A DNA stretch of 64,000 nt from HXMU1420-13 sp034669965 (GTDB taxonomy: Bacteria > Bacteroidota > Rhodothermia > Balneolales > Balneolaceae). Location: positions 1 through 64,000 of the forward strand of contig JAXMOK010000016.1 in assembly GCA_034669965.1 (NCBI GenBank), given 5' to 3'. The notes beneath the pieces were generated by a model. It searched no databases and was not told where the DNA came from. It saw only the letters and a list, made by a program, of their open reading frames with translations. Shown piece after piece: positions 17,495 through 24,586 of this stretch. Every line of letters begins with the position of its first letter. The first letter of the stretch is position 1. The position numbers were made by a program, and so were the translations under genes.

Positions 17495-17694
17495 GTTCCG
17501 TAGCTCCGCTGCGGAACTATCCTAGAGGCTCTGCCTCTATTACTAAAATATATATTTTCTCATTTAGTAAGGAGTTGTCGTCAGCTCGGAATTACCTGGG
17601 ACAAGCCGGAAAGTTAGAGTTAGAGTTATTTGCGGGTTAATTAATAGTTGAGGCAGAGCCTCACACTTTGCGTTCCGCAGCGGAGCTACGGAAC
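17495..17694. mobile_element. 200-bp MITE/REP-like element, copy 1
   Basis: Terminal inverted repeats: both ends read GTTCCGTAGCTCCGCTGCGG plus AAC when viewed inward, followed after 7-9 variable bases by GAGGCTCTGCCTC in the same inward orientation. Each end is therefore a pair of small hairpins. The AT-rich centre encodes no protein. A second copy at 19935-20134 differs at about 10 of the 208 aligned positions. The paired-hairpin ends recall REP/BIME elements moved by RAYT transposases, but no transposase is present and no target duplication is evident. Confidence 0.75.
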
Positions 17695-17722
17695 GAGGGC
17701 AAGAATCTTAAATTATTTCTCA

Positions 17723-17853
17723 CCCTGAAATCGCAGGGTTAAAACCCTTGCTTGTTTATGTTCGAGATTAAAGCACGTTCAGAATCAAGCCAACCTACGT
17801 TTAAAACTTAGGAAGGCAGGTAGGGACTTTAATCCTGTATAACACTATTATAC
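17723..17853. repeat. Cluster of small inverted repeats
   Basis: Three nested or adjacent palindromes: CCCTG/CAGGG overlapping GGGTTAAAACCC (17723-17747); GATTAAAG/CTTTAATC (17766-17773 and 17827-17834) enclosing AAGCCAACCTACG, a string also found inside attC-like site 2; and GTATAA/TTATAC (17837-17853). The last two could be the remains of another attC, but the layout is not complete. Confidence 0.5.
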
Positions 17854-17899
17854 TGCGCTGTTTCCGTTAAATAGTGAGAAATAGAAAGAAGTCAGAAAA

Positions 17900-18190
17900 A
17901 CTGAGATCACGTCGCTCCGCTCGTGAATGTGTTCCTGCAAATATAGCATCAGAATTATTGATGAGAAAAGGCGCGATGGAAAGAGCGACCGCAGCATGGT
18001 GGGGGATAAATTCGCACCGGTCATAAACATGTAAAATTCATCGGAAGAACAAGGACCATCGAATTTATCCAGCGATTGTAATCGAGACGCATCAATAATT
18101 CGTAGCTAGATCTTTTGGTACTTTTCTATCATGAGAAAAGTACAGATAGAACAACCCAACGAAGCTGGAATAACCAAGAAAGAATGGAGG
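17900..18190. ncRNA. Structured repeat element, copy A
   Basis: About 290 bp, aligned end to end with copy B (18239-18530). Hairpin 1: TCACG/CGTGA around TCGCTCCGCT. Hairpin 2: GGATAAATTCG (18004-18014) pairs perfectly with CGAATTTATCC (18060-18070). Hairpin 3: GTACTTTTCT-ATCATG-AGAAAAGTAC (18118-18143). In copy B the stems of hairpins 2 and 3 have different bases but still pair perfectly. Such compensating changes point to selection on folded RNA or single-stranded DNA. The transcribed strand is unknown. A GTACTTTT...AAAAGTAC stem of this type occurs in many Bacteroidota intergenic regions, to my knowledge without an assigned function. Confidence 0.6.
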
Positions 18191-18238
18191 CAGAAGCCAG
18201 CCTTTGCCGACAGGTAGGTTTGGGAATGAGTGGAAATA

Positions 18239-18530
18239 CCGAGATCACTTCGCTCCGCTCGTGAATGGGTACCAGCTAAAAAAAAGGCCTTAGAATTGTT
18301 GGCGGAAACAGTGAGTAGAACCTTGAAGCGACCGCCTGCGGAGAATAATTCCACACAGGATAGAAATTTGTAAAATATTTCGGTAGATCGAAGACCATTG
18401 GAATTATTCAGCAAGAGGTTCACGAACCCGCCAAGAATTCGTAGCCTAGATCTTTTGGTACTTTTGCATCATGGCAAAAGTACGAAGAGAACAACCCAAC
18501 GTAACTGAAACAGCCAAGAAAGAATGGAGG
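18239..18530. ncRNA. Structured repeat element, copy B
   Basis: Diverged second copy of 17900-18190, same length within a base or two. Hairpin 1 has TCAC/GTGA around the same TCGCTCCGCT loop region. Hairpin 2: GAATAATTCC (18343-18352) with GGAATTATTC (18400-18409). Hairpin 3: GTACTTTTGC-ATCATG-GCAAAAGTAC (18458-18483), same loop as copy A but a CT/AG pair block replaced by GC/GC. The tail ACAACCCAAC...CCAAGAAAGAATGGAGG is conserved in both copies. No protein-coding frame is shared between the copies. Confidence 0.6.
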
Positions 18531-18591
18531 CTGGAGTTTCTGGAATGCGTTACATAAGCTGGAGCTTAGGAACTAGTGGAAGGTGAAATAG

Positions 18592-19053
18592 TCAACTTCG
18601 CAAACTTTTGAGATGATTTAATGAGTCTTTCGAAAATATTTCATCACCTTTATTATCATATATAAACAGTAAAATTTCATTCATATTTGAAATACTTGAA
18701 TTAATATCAATCGTACCATTTGAAAAATTCAATACGTATGTATTCCCTCGACTATTTAATTTGCCAATTGAACTCAGGTTATTCAATTCAAACTTTTTTT
18801 GATAGACTTTAAGACCAAAAAAAGTAGGTAGAATAAATTTTCTAGTAATATCATTGTTTGAAGCAATGATTTTGAAATGTGAAATATTCACTAGCGTTAA
18901 AATAATTATATACAAGGAAGAGAGCAGTCCAAATAAAATTAAAATTATGCTCAATTCAGTGTACAAGTAGAATAGAATATTAGAAATAAAAACTGCACTA
19001 AATATGAGCAGTATCAATATTATTCTACTCTTTTTTATTGTACCTATTATCAT
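18592..19053 (-). CDS. Hypothetical two-TM membrane protein (putative cassette gene)
   Basis: A 153-residue, very AT-rich protein. Two hydrophobic helices occupy residues 11-30 (ILILLIFSAVFISNILFYLY) and 33-55, followed by a soluble domain with alternating strands (FKIIASNNDITRKFILPTFF) and a C-terminal helix. The shape (two helices, then a PH-like beta domain) recalls bacterial PH-domain membrane proteins, but I cannot assign a family. It is in the same orientation as the other genes of the island and its base composition differs from the flanking chromosome. Confidence 0.68.
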   Translation of the reverse strand: MIIGTIKKSRIILILLIFSAVFISNILFYLYTELSIILILFGLLSSLYIIILTLVNISHFKIIASNNDITRKFILPTFFGLKVYQKKFELNNLSSIGKLNSRGNTYVLNFSNGTIDINSSISNMNEILLFIYDNKGDEIFSKDSLNHLKSLRS

Positions 19054-19218
19054 ATTAATCTCATCAAATCGCTTTTAATACCCAGTTATTTTTCTGAAGG
19101 ATACTAGAAAAAATATTGGATTTTGCCTTAATCCAAGTTATAAACTTGCTGAACTTCTAGTTTTAAGTCATAGACTTAAAATATCTTCGGGGGCGGACGC
19201 CTGCATTAGGTGGGATCA

Positions 19219-19575
19219 TCATTCAATTTTAACGAAAGTATATTTATATGATATTCCTTGTTTTTTTAAAACCAATGTATCTGAATAAGATGGTTTAAAG
19301 ATAGAATCGCCAGGTTTTGCAGTATAGTTAAATAACGGCACATTCTTAGAAATTGGCCGAAACCTAAACTCTTTAGTCAGTTCATTTTTTAAAATCTTAA
19401 AATTTGAATTTTGTGAACTTTTTAGTTCGATCAACTCACCTGAAATATTAGATTGAAAAAAATGATCAAATTCAGCTTTAAATCTTTTTTCCCCTTCACT
19501 AAATAATAAAGAGATTAAAAGAGTGCCTATAAAAACAATCGAAATAACGGATAGAAAAAATAATTTCTTATTCAT
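19219..19575 (-). CDS. Hypothetical membrane-anchored small protein (putative cassette gene)
   Basis: A 118-residue protein with an N-terminal transmembrane or signal segment (KLFFLSVISIVFIGTLLISL) and a soluble part ending PGDSIFKPSYSDTLVLKKQG. The GDSI.K...SD ending also occurs in the truncated gene next door (GDSIIKAKNSDEIT), suggesting a shared fold among island genes. The start is put at the ATG at 19575; the frame extends to 19671 but those extra 32 residues are polar and unlike a signal. Family unknown. Confidence 0.65.
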   Translation of the reverse strand: MNKKLFFLSVISIVFIGTLLISLLFSEGEKRFKAEFDHFFQSNISGELIELKSSQNSNFKILKNELTKEFRFRPISKNVPLFNYTAKPGDSIFKPSYSDTLVLKKQGISYKYTFVKIE

Positions 19576-19675
19576 CTTCAAAATCATGCAAGGTTGTTGT
19601 TTCTCTCGTTCCCTAGATCCACCTTGGGAATGAAGTCTAGAAGCTCTCGTTTTATTCATTTCGCCGGACAAGTGG

Positions 19676-19698
19676 TTGCTTTAGCCGGCGGTAATTAT
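19676..19698. repeat. GC-rich short inverted repeat between island genes
   Basis: The reverse strand reads CGCCGGCTAAAGCAACCAC then TTGTCCGGCG, so CGCCGG and CCGGCG can pair across a loop of about 17 nt (the right arm extends to about 19664). It lies directly downstream of the truncated gene's stop, in the place expected for a cassette-end site, but it is too short for a typical attC. Confidence 0.35.
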
Positions 19699-19934
19699 TC
19701 AAAAAAACCACCTGTTTAACTTGTATTCATAAGTTATTTCGTCTGAATTCTTAGCTTTAATTATTGAGTCACCAACATTTAGTACAAATGATAACCTCGG
19801 TTGTTTACCATCAGGAATAATTGAAAAAGAGAAATTTGTACTTCCATGATCACTAGTCCGAATATGGTAACCCCCGGCTCCGTGGTCAATGTATTCAATC
19901 TCACCATAAATATCTGAATTATCAAAATCTCGAA
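19699..19934 (-). pseudogene. 5'-truncated gene fragment cut by the 200-bp element
   Basis: The reverse strand has an open frame from the edge of the element (codons ELRDFDNSDIYGEIEYIDHG onwards) to a TGA at 19699-19701. It encodes about 75 residues including SFSIIPDGKQPRLSFVLNVG and GDSIIKAKNSDEITYEYKL. The composition is protein-like and resembles the C-terminus of the neighbouring island gene. It has no ATG, and upstream the frame runs into the element and meets a TAG there. The likely history is insertion of element copy 2 with loss of the 5' part. The open frame in another phase over the same DNA (19779-19979) is a shadow. Confidence 0.6.
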
Positions 19935-20134
19935 GTTCCGTAGCTCCGCTGCGGAACTATCCCAGAGGCTCTGCCTCAATTACTAAAATATATATTTTCT
20001 CATTTAGTAAGGAGTTGTCGTCAGCGCGGAATTACCTGGGACAAGCCGGAATGTTAGAGGTAGATTTATTTGCGGGATAATTCGTAGTTGAGGCAGAGCC
20101 TCACACTTTGCATTCCGCAGCGGAGCTACGGAAC
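19935..20134. mobile_element. 200-bp MITE/REP-like element, copy 2
   Basis: Same orientation and about 95% identical to 17495-17694, with intact inverted ends (one changed base inside the right 23-bp arm junction). Right of it the string CGAGGGCAA is present twice in tandem. Its left edge coincides with the point at which the reading frame of the truncated gene stops being open, so it marks an insertion into a coding sequence. Confidence 0.75.
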
Positions 20135-20214
20135 GAGGGCAACGAGGGCAATAATTGAACGTCGAACATTCAACAACGACGAATGATTTAGTATCGAAAA
20201 CGAAACTCATTCAG

Positions 20215-20255
20215 GAGCTCCCTCTCCTTGCGAAGGAGAGGGTTGGGGTGAGGTC
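20215..20255 (+). repeat. REP-like palindromic repeat (inverted mate at 185)
   Basis: Hairpin CCCTCTCCTT-GCG-AAGGAGAGGG (20220-20242) with flanks GAGCTC and TTGGGGTGAGGTC. It is the reverse complement of the unit at 185-222. Confidence 0.75.
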
Positions 20256-20323
20256 GAAAAAGATTGGAAGCTGGAGCCTGCCTTTGCCGGCAGGCAGGTT
20301 TGGGAATGAGTGAGAGCCGGAGA

Positions 20324-20367
20324 TTGGCATCGCAGGGACAATTCATGAATTATCCCTGCGGTGCCAA
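20324..20367. repeat. Palindrome with ATTCATGAAT core, possible terminator
   Basis: TTGGCATCGCAGGGA and TCCCTGCGGTGCCAA form a long stem around AATTCATGAATT. It ends 6 bp from the stop of the acetoacetate-CoA ligase gene, so it may end or protect that transcript. It belongs to a family with an ATTCATGAAT-type centre also seen at 24465-24579. Confidence 0.65.
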
Positions 20368-20372
20368 TACTA

Positions 20373-22328
20373 TTAAACCTTCCCCGCCAGCTCTACAAAC
20401 ACATCCATGGCTTTGGGGTTGCGACTGGCATCGCGGTTCATGTGTTTGGTCACATCGAGGCCCATGAGCGCTTTTTTTACCGGCACTTCCATTTTCTTGC
20501 CACTTAGCGTGTACGGGATTTCATCCACCGAAAGAATCACATCGGGTACATGTCGCGGCGAGCATTCTTCTTTGAGGTGCTGCTTGATCGTCTCGAACAA
20601 CTGCATCTTATTTTCATCAGCATCAATCACCACAAACAGCGGCATGATGTCGGAGCCGTCTTTCTTTTCGAGGTTTACAATCAACGAATCCTGAACGCCG
20701 GGAATGCGATCCAGTACCGAATAAATCTCAGCCGTTCCAATTCGAATGCCTTTCCGATTAAGGGTGGCATCCGAGCGACCAAAAATCTGTAAACTTCCGT
20801 CTTCGTCGATTTGAATCCAATCGCCATGGCACCATTTGCCATCGAATTTTTCGAAATACGAGCTTTTGTACCGCGCATGATTTTCATCGCCCCAAAAGTA
20901 AATCGGCATGGAAGGCATCGGGTTAGAAATCACCATTTCACCAAGCGAAGCCACTACCTGATTTCCGTCTTCGTCCACACTTTTAAGATCGCAACCAAGT
21001 GCACGTCCCTGAATTTTTCCGCGACGAACAGGCTTGTCGGGAATTCCACCCACAAAAGCCGTACACACATCCGTCCCGCCGCTCATGCTGCACAACCACA
21101 CGTCTTTTTTAACCTGATCGTACACCCAATCGAAAGCCTCGGGTGGAAGCGGAGCTCCCGTTGAGCCAATCGAACGAAGCGCTGAAAGATCAAAATCTGT
21201 CCCTGGCGTGAGTTCCTTTTTCATGCAGGCAATCAAATACGGAGCGCTTGTTCCAAAATGATGAATCGGGAGTTCTTCGGTCAGTTTCCAAAGTGCGTTT
21301 AGGTCAGGGCTTCCCGGACTCCCATCAAACAGCACGGGAACGGCGCCCGCCAACATCGCAGCTTGTAGAAAATTCCACATCATCCAGCCGGTGGTGGTAA
21401 ACCAGAAAAAATGCTCGCTCGCCTTCACATCGTTATGGAAATGCATGTATTTAAGATGCTCGAGCAACACGCCGCCATGCGAATGAGTGATGGCTTTCGG
21501 TTTGCCGGTGGTGCCCGACGAATACAACACCCAAATCGGATGGTTAAAATCGACGGCTTCAAAAGTAATCTCGGTCGCTTTTGTGGCGATCATTTCCTCC
21601 CAAAGCATAGCGCCATCCATCGTTGCTTCGTTGTTTAAAGTGGGGATAAGAACCACAGCGTTGATGGATGATATCGCATCGGTAATTTGCTTGGCTTCTT
21701 CCAGACGATCGATGCGTTTTCCGCCATATTGATATCCATCGCAGGTAAAAAAGAGCTTGGGCTCGATCTGCGTAAAGCGGTCGATTACCGTGTTGATGCC
21801 GAAATCCGGCGAACAGCAACTCCAAACCGCTCCCAATGAATTCACCGCCAGAAAACAGGCGATGGTCTCGGGCGTATTAGGCAAATATCCCGCAACTCGA
21901 TCTCCTTTTTGGATGCCCTTTGATCGTAAAAATTCCTGAATCGAAGCAACTTGTGCTTCCAAGTCCTTCCAACTAATTGCTCGTTGATCACCCGCTTCAT
22001 TTGCAAAAATAAGTGCCGGACGATCTTCTGATTTCATCCTGAATATATGCTCGGCGTAATTGAGCGTAGCGCAGGTAAACCACTTGGCTCCGGGCATATT
22101 ATTAGAATCGATCACCTGCTCGTAGTCAGAATGGGAAATCACCTCAAAATATTTCCACAACGATTCCCAGAAATCCTCAAAATGATCGTTCGACCAGCGC
22201 CAAAACTCCTCGTAGTTCTTGAACCGAAGATCGAACTCCACTTCCAGCCAGCGCGCGTACTTTTTCAGCCCGCTGTTTTGCACAAACTCGTTGGTTGGAT
22301 TCCAAAGAATATCAGCGTGATCAGCCAT
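20373..22328 (-). CDS. Acetoacetate-CoA ligase (acetoacetyl-CoA synthetase)
   Basis: ATP-dependent ligase making acetoacetyl-CoA from acetoacetate. The 651-residue length and N-terminal region (LWNPTNEFVQNSGLKKYARW) are those of the acetoacetyl-CoA synthetase branch of the ANL superfamily rather than acetate-CoA ligase. The AMP-binding motif is VLYSSGTTGKPKAITHSHGG, with GSTGAPL and YFWGDENHARYKSSYFEKF further on. The catalytic lysine region is TLSGKKMEVPVKK near the C-terminus. It overlaps the flavin reductase gene by 8 nt and is last in an operon with fumarylacetoacetase, whose product acetoacetate it would activate. That context supports the substrate. Confidence 0.93.
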   Translation of the reverse strand: MADHADILWNPTNEFVQNSGLKKYARWLEVEFDLRFKNYEEFWRWSNDHFEDFWESLWKYFEVISHSDYEQVIDSNNMPGAKWFTCATLNYAEHIFRMKSEDRPALIFANEAGDQRAISWKDLEAQVASIQEFLRSKGIQKGDRVAGYLPNTPETIACFLAVNSLGAVWSCCSPDFGINTVIDRFTQIEPKLFFTCDGYQYGGKRIDRLEEAKQITDAISSINAVVLIPTLNNEATMDGAMLWEEMIATKATEITFEAVDFNHPIWVLYSSGTTGKPKAITHSHGGVLLEHLKYMHFHNDVKASEHFFWFTTTGWMMWNFLQAAMLAGAVPVLFDGSPGSPDLNALWKLTEELPIHHFGTSAPYLIACMKKELTPGTDFDLSALRSIGSTGAPLPPEAFDWVYDQVKKDVWLCSMSGGTDVCTAFVGGIPDKPVRRGKIQGRALGCDLKSVDEDGNQVVASLGEMVISNPMPSMPIYFWGDENHARYKSSYFEKFDGKWCHGDWIQIDEDGSLQIFGRSDATLNRKGIRIGTAEIYSVLDRIPGVQDSLIVNLEKKDGSDIMPLFVVIDADENKMQLFETIKQHLKEECSPRHVPDVILSVDEIPYTLSGKKMEVPVKKALMGLDVTKHMNRDASRNPKAMDVFVELAGKV

Positions 22329-23217
22329 GGTAGGTGCACAAAATGGTTAAAGCTTTTTCGGTGTTTCCGCCTTCGATTTCGATTTTGGCTAAGCGATGGA
22401 TTTCATCTCTAAGTTCCTCTCCATCGAACTGTTTGTAAGCCGCAGCAACGGTTTGGAATTGCTTGGCTTCAGCAATGTCTTCTTCGGATGGAAGCTGCTC
22501 GATATTCCCTAATCGACCCAAATTATTGGCCGTAAGCACCGTGCTTTCTTGCACGTGTTTTGGGAGAAAATCCACGCCGATGCCTTTGGTTTGCAGCGGT
22601 TTTGGGATTTCGAACAGTGCATCTACATTAGCGCGAGAGTACCAATTAGCGCCTAATCGCCCAACCAAATCGAGCTTGGTGTTATCGAGTTTACCGTTTT
22701 CATCCAAAAAATCGGTATTAAGATGGATGCGTTGAATGCGGGCAATCACCAGATTCCCGGCTCCGCCCTCGGTTCCGAGTTCAATCACCTGATCAACCGT
22801 ACATTCAAATGAAACAGGACTTTCTTTCACTCTCGGCGGTTTAATTTTTTCTGATGGAATCTCCGTAAAACCGGCTTTCACAAATTCGTTTACGCCTTTT
22901 TCGTACTCGGTACTCGCCAGCGACATCTGCTCCACCATCGGGTAATTCACAATGTTGATGCACACTTCCGGCACTTCTTTGATGTTTTCGTAGGTGTGCT
23001 TCGTGGTGTTATCCCTACCACGACGTGCCGGCGAGAAAACCAAAATCGGTGGGTTGTTCGAAAACACATTGAAAAAGCTGAACGGACTCAAATTGATGTT
23101 TCCGTCTTTGTCGATGGTGCTGGCAAAACAAATCGGGCGAGGCCCAATTGCCGACGTTAGAATTCCTTGTCGTTCCGGGATGGAAAGTTCGTATGGATCG
23201 AAGGATTTGATGCTCAT
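22321..23217 (-). CDS. Flavin reductase-like FMN-binding protein
   Basis: A 298-residue protein of the DIM6/NTAB flavin reductase family, which binds FMN in a split beta-barrel. The core is IGPRPICFASTIDKDGNINL, SPFSFFNVFSNNPPI and GRDNTTKHTYENI. The role in aromatic degradation is not established; homologues often accompany homogentisate genes in Bacteroidota, where one may supply reduced flavin or act on an intermediate. It overlaps fahA by ATGA at its start and the ligase gene by 8 nt at its end, so it is firmly part of the operon. The C-terminal 60 residues are helical and Glu-rich. Confidence 0.85.
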   Translation of the reverse strand: MSIKSFDPYELSIPERQGILTSAIGPRPICFASTIDKDGNINLSPFSFFNVFSNNPPILVFSPARRGRDNTTKHTYENIKEVPEVCINIVNYPMVEQMSLASTEYEKGVNEFVKAGFTEIPSEKIKPPRVKESPVSFECTVDQVIELGTEGGAGNLVIARIQRIHLNTDFLDENGKLDNTKLDLVGRLGANWYSRANVDALFEIPKPLQTKGIGVDFLPKHVQESTVLTANNLGRLGNIEQLPSEEDIAEAKQFQTVAAAYKQFDGEELRDEIHRLAKIEIEGGNTEKALTILCTYHG

Positions 23218-24443
23218 TTCGCCGGCAATAATTTTGATCGGACTTCACCGAAGCCAACACGCATTCCGTCTTTTTCGCAATGGCCTTTCATGGTAACGGT
23301 GTCGCCATCATTCAGGAATTTGCGCTCGCTGCCATCATTTAATTTCACGGGATTTTTCCCTGCCCAGGAAAGCTCCAACATCGAACCGTACGAATCCGGA
23401 GATTTTCCTGAAATCGTCCCTGAAGCCATCATGTCGCCAATATTCATGTTACAGCCATTCACAGTGTGATGCGCTAATTGCTGCGCCATATTCCAGTACA
23501 TGTACTTGAAATTCGAGTTTGAAACCACCGTGGGCTCGCTGCCATCCGGCTCAATTTCTACGGTCAGATTTAGATCGAAATTCAACGCCCCGTCTGTTTT
23601 CAAATAATCGAGAACCGGAGGATCTTGCTCAGGTCCGGCCACTTTAAAAGGCTCTAGAGCTTCCATGGTTACCACCCACGGCGAAATAGAAGAAGCAAAG
23701 CTTTTACCTAAAAATGGTCCGAGCGGCACGTATTCCCATTTCTGGATATCACGCGCCGACCAATCGTTGAACAGCACCATCCCAAAAATGTGATCCATTG
23801 CGTTTGCAGTAGAAATCTGATCCCCAAGTTCGGTTGGTTTTCCAACGATGAACGCCATTTCCAGCTCAAAATCCATGCGTTGCGACGGTCCGTAAACCGG
23901 ATCACCTTCCGGTGGTTTCGTTTGTCCTTTCGGGCGATGGATATCCACTCCCGAAACCACAATCGACGACACACGTCCGTGATAACCTACAGGCAAGTGT
24001 TTCCAATTCGGAAGCAGTGCATTTTCAGGATCACGAAACATTTTACCTACGTTGGTGGCATGCTCGATGCTGGAATAGAAATCGGTGTAATCGCCCACTT
24101 TTACCGGAAGATGCATTTGAACTTCATTCATAGGTAACATGGCTCCAGATCCTTTGAGTGGAGATGAATCATCACACAAATGCTCCTGCAATCTAAGACG
24201 AACAGCGTTTGTTGTCGGCTTACCCAAAGCGATAAAATCATTTAGGAAATCGTTTTCAAGCACATTGCTTGAGACATCCATCCCATCAAAAGCGCCAAGT
24301 TCATGGGCAGCACCCAAATCGATCACATAATCGCCGATGGCCACGCCTACGCGTTTTGAGCCCCCATTTTTTGAGAAAATTCCGAATGGAAGATTATGGA
24401 TTGAAAAGTCAGAATCAGGAGAAATAGTAAGCCAGGTGTTCAT
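23214..24443 (-). CDS. fahA: Fumarylacetoacetase
   Basis: Final enzyme of tyrosine/homogentisate catabolism; it cleaves 4-fumarylacetoacetate to fumarate and acetoacetate. A short N-terminal SH3-like domain precedes the catalytic domain. The metal-site and catalytic segments are seen: DFYSSIEHATNVGKMFRDP, DFELEMAFIVGKPTELG and LFNDWSARDIQKWEYVPLGP. Length 409 aa agrees with the eukaryote-type two-domain family. It lies downstream of hmgA (143-bp gap with palindromes) and overlaps the flavin reductase gene by 4 nt. Confidence 0.95.
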   Translation of the reverse strand: MNTWLTISPDSDFSIHNLPFGIFSKNGGSKRVGVAIGDYVIDLGAAHELGAFDGMDVSSNVLENDFLNDFIALGKPTTNAVRLRLQEHLCDDSSPLKGSGAMLPMNEVQMHLPVKVGDYTDFYSSIEHATNVGKMFRDPENALLPNWKHLPVGYHGRVSSIVVSGVDIHRPKGQTKPPEGDPVYGPSQRMDFELEMAFIVGKPTELGDQISTANAMDHIFGMVLFNDWSARDIQKWEYVPLGPFLGKSFASSISPWVVTMEALEPFKVAGPEQDPPVLDYLKTDGALNFDLNLTVEIEPDGSEPTVVSNSNFKYMYWNMAQQLAHHTVNGCNMNIGDMMASGTISGKSPDSYGSMLELSWAGKNPVKLNDGSERKFLNDGDTVTMKGHCEKDGMRVGFGEVRSKLLPAK

Positions 24444-24464
24444 TTGTGATATTTTAACGATTGG

Positions 24465-24579
24465 GCCGATTCATGAATCCGCCGTACGGTTTAATTATTT
24501 ATAAATCTGCAGGTGCAATTCACGAATTGCACCTACGATTTGATTGTCTAATTTTGGTTGGTCGATTCATGAATCGACC
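24465..24579. repeat. Three palindromes between hmgA and fahA
   Basis: GGCCGATTCATGAATCCGCC (imperfect, from about 24465); AGGTGCAATTC-AC-GAATTGCACCT (24511-24534, perfect 11-bp arms); GGTCGATTCATGAATCGACC (24560-24579, perfect). The first and third share the ATTCATGAAT centre with 20324-20367 and are each followed by CCGTAC. The cluster may set the relative mRNA levels of hmgA and the downstream genes, as REP hairpins do elsewhere. Confidence 0.7.
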
Positions 24580-24586
24580 GTACAGA

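Larger units (their letters stand above)
17361..18591. other. Gene-free, repeat-rich stretch of the island
   Basis: No reading frame here looks like a gene: the short open frames coincide with repeats. It holds a 200-bp MITE/REP-like element (17495-17694), a run of small inverted repeats (17723-17853) and two diverged 290-bp structured repeats (17900-18190, 18239-18530). Between the two structured copies lies a motif, GCCTTTGCCGACAGGTAGG, that recurs in similar form at 20277. At 18541-18556 the reverse strand reads CTTATGTAACGCATTCCA, which resembles the left end of the attC-like sites and lies 36 bp after the stop of the next gene. Confidence 0.75.
20135..20372. other. Right flank of the island, no gene
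   Basis: Repeat-only DNA between element copy 2 and the acetoacetate-CoA ligase stop. It contains the REP-like unit at 20215-20255, a GCCTGCCTTTGCCGGCAGGC palindrome at about 20276-20295 related to one at 18200, and a large hairpin at 20324-20367. No integrase, transposase or attI-like site is seen here, although this is the side on which an integron integrase would be expected. Confidence 0.7.

Noticed and set aside
17449..17640. 63-residue forward open frame
   Set aside because: It lies almost entirely within the 200-bp MITE-like element, whose second copy does not conserve it as a protein.
18106..18423. 105-residue reverse-strand open frame
   Set aside because: It spans parts of both structured repeat copies, has no ribosome-binding site or protein-like pattern, and the frame is not kept between the copies.
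19779..20210. Two reverse-strand open frames of 66 and 68 residues
   Set aside because: The first reads the truncated gene in the wrong phase and runs into the element; the second is mostly element sequence. The protein-like frame is the one ending at 19699.
20135..20372. Integron integrase or attI on the right flank of the island
   Set aside because: Looked for a tyrosine recombinase frame on both strands and found none; only repeats are present before the ligase gene.
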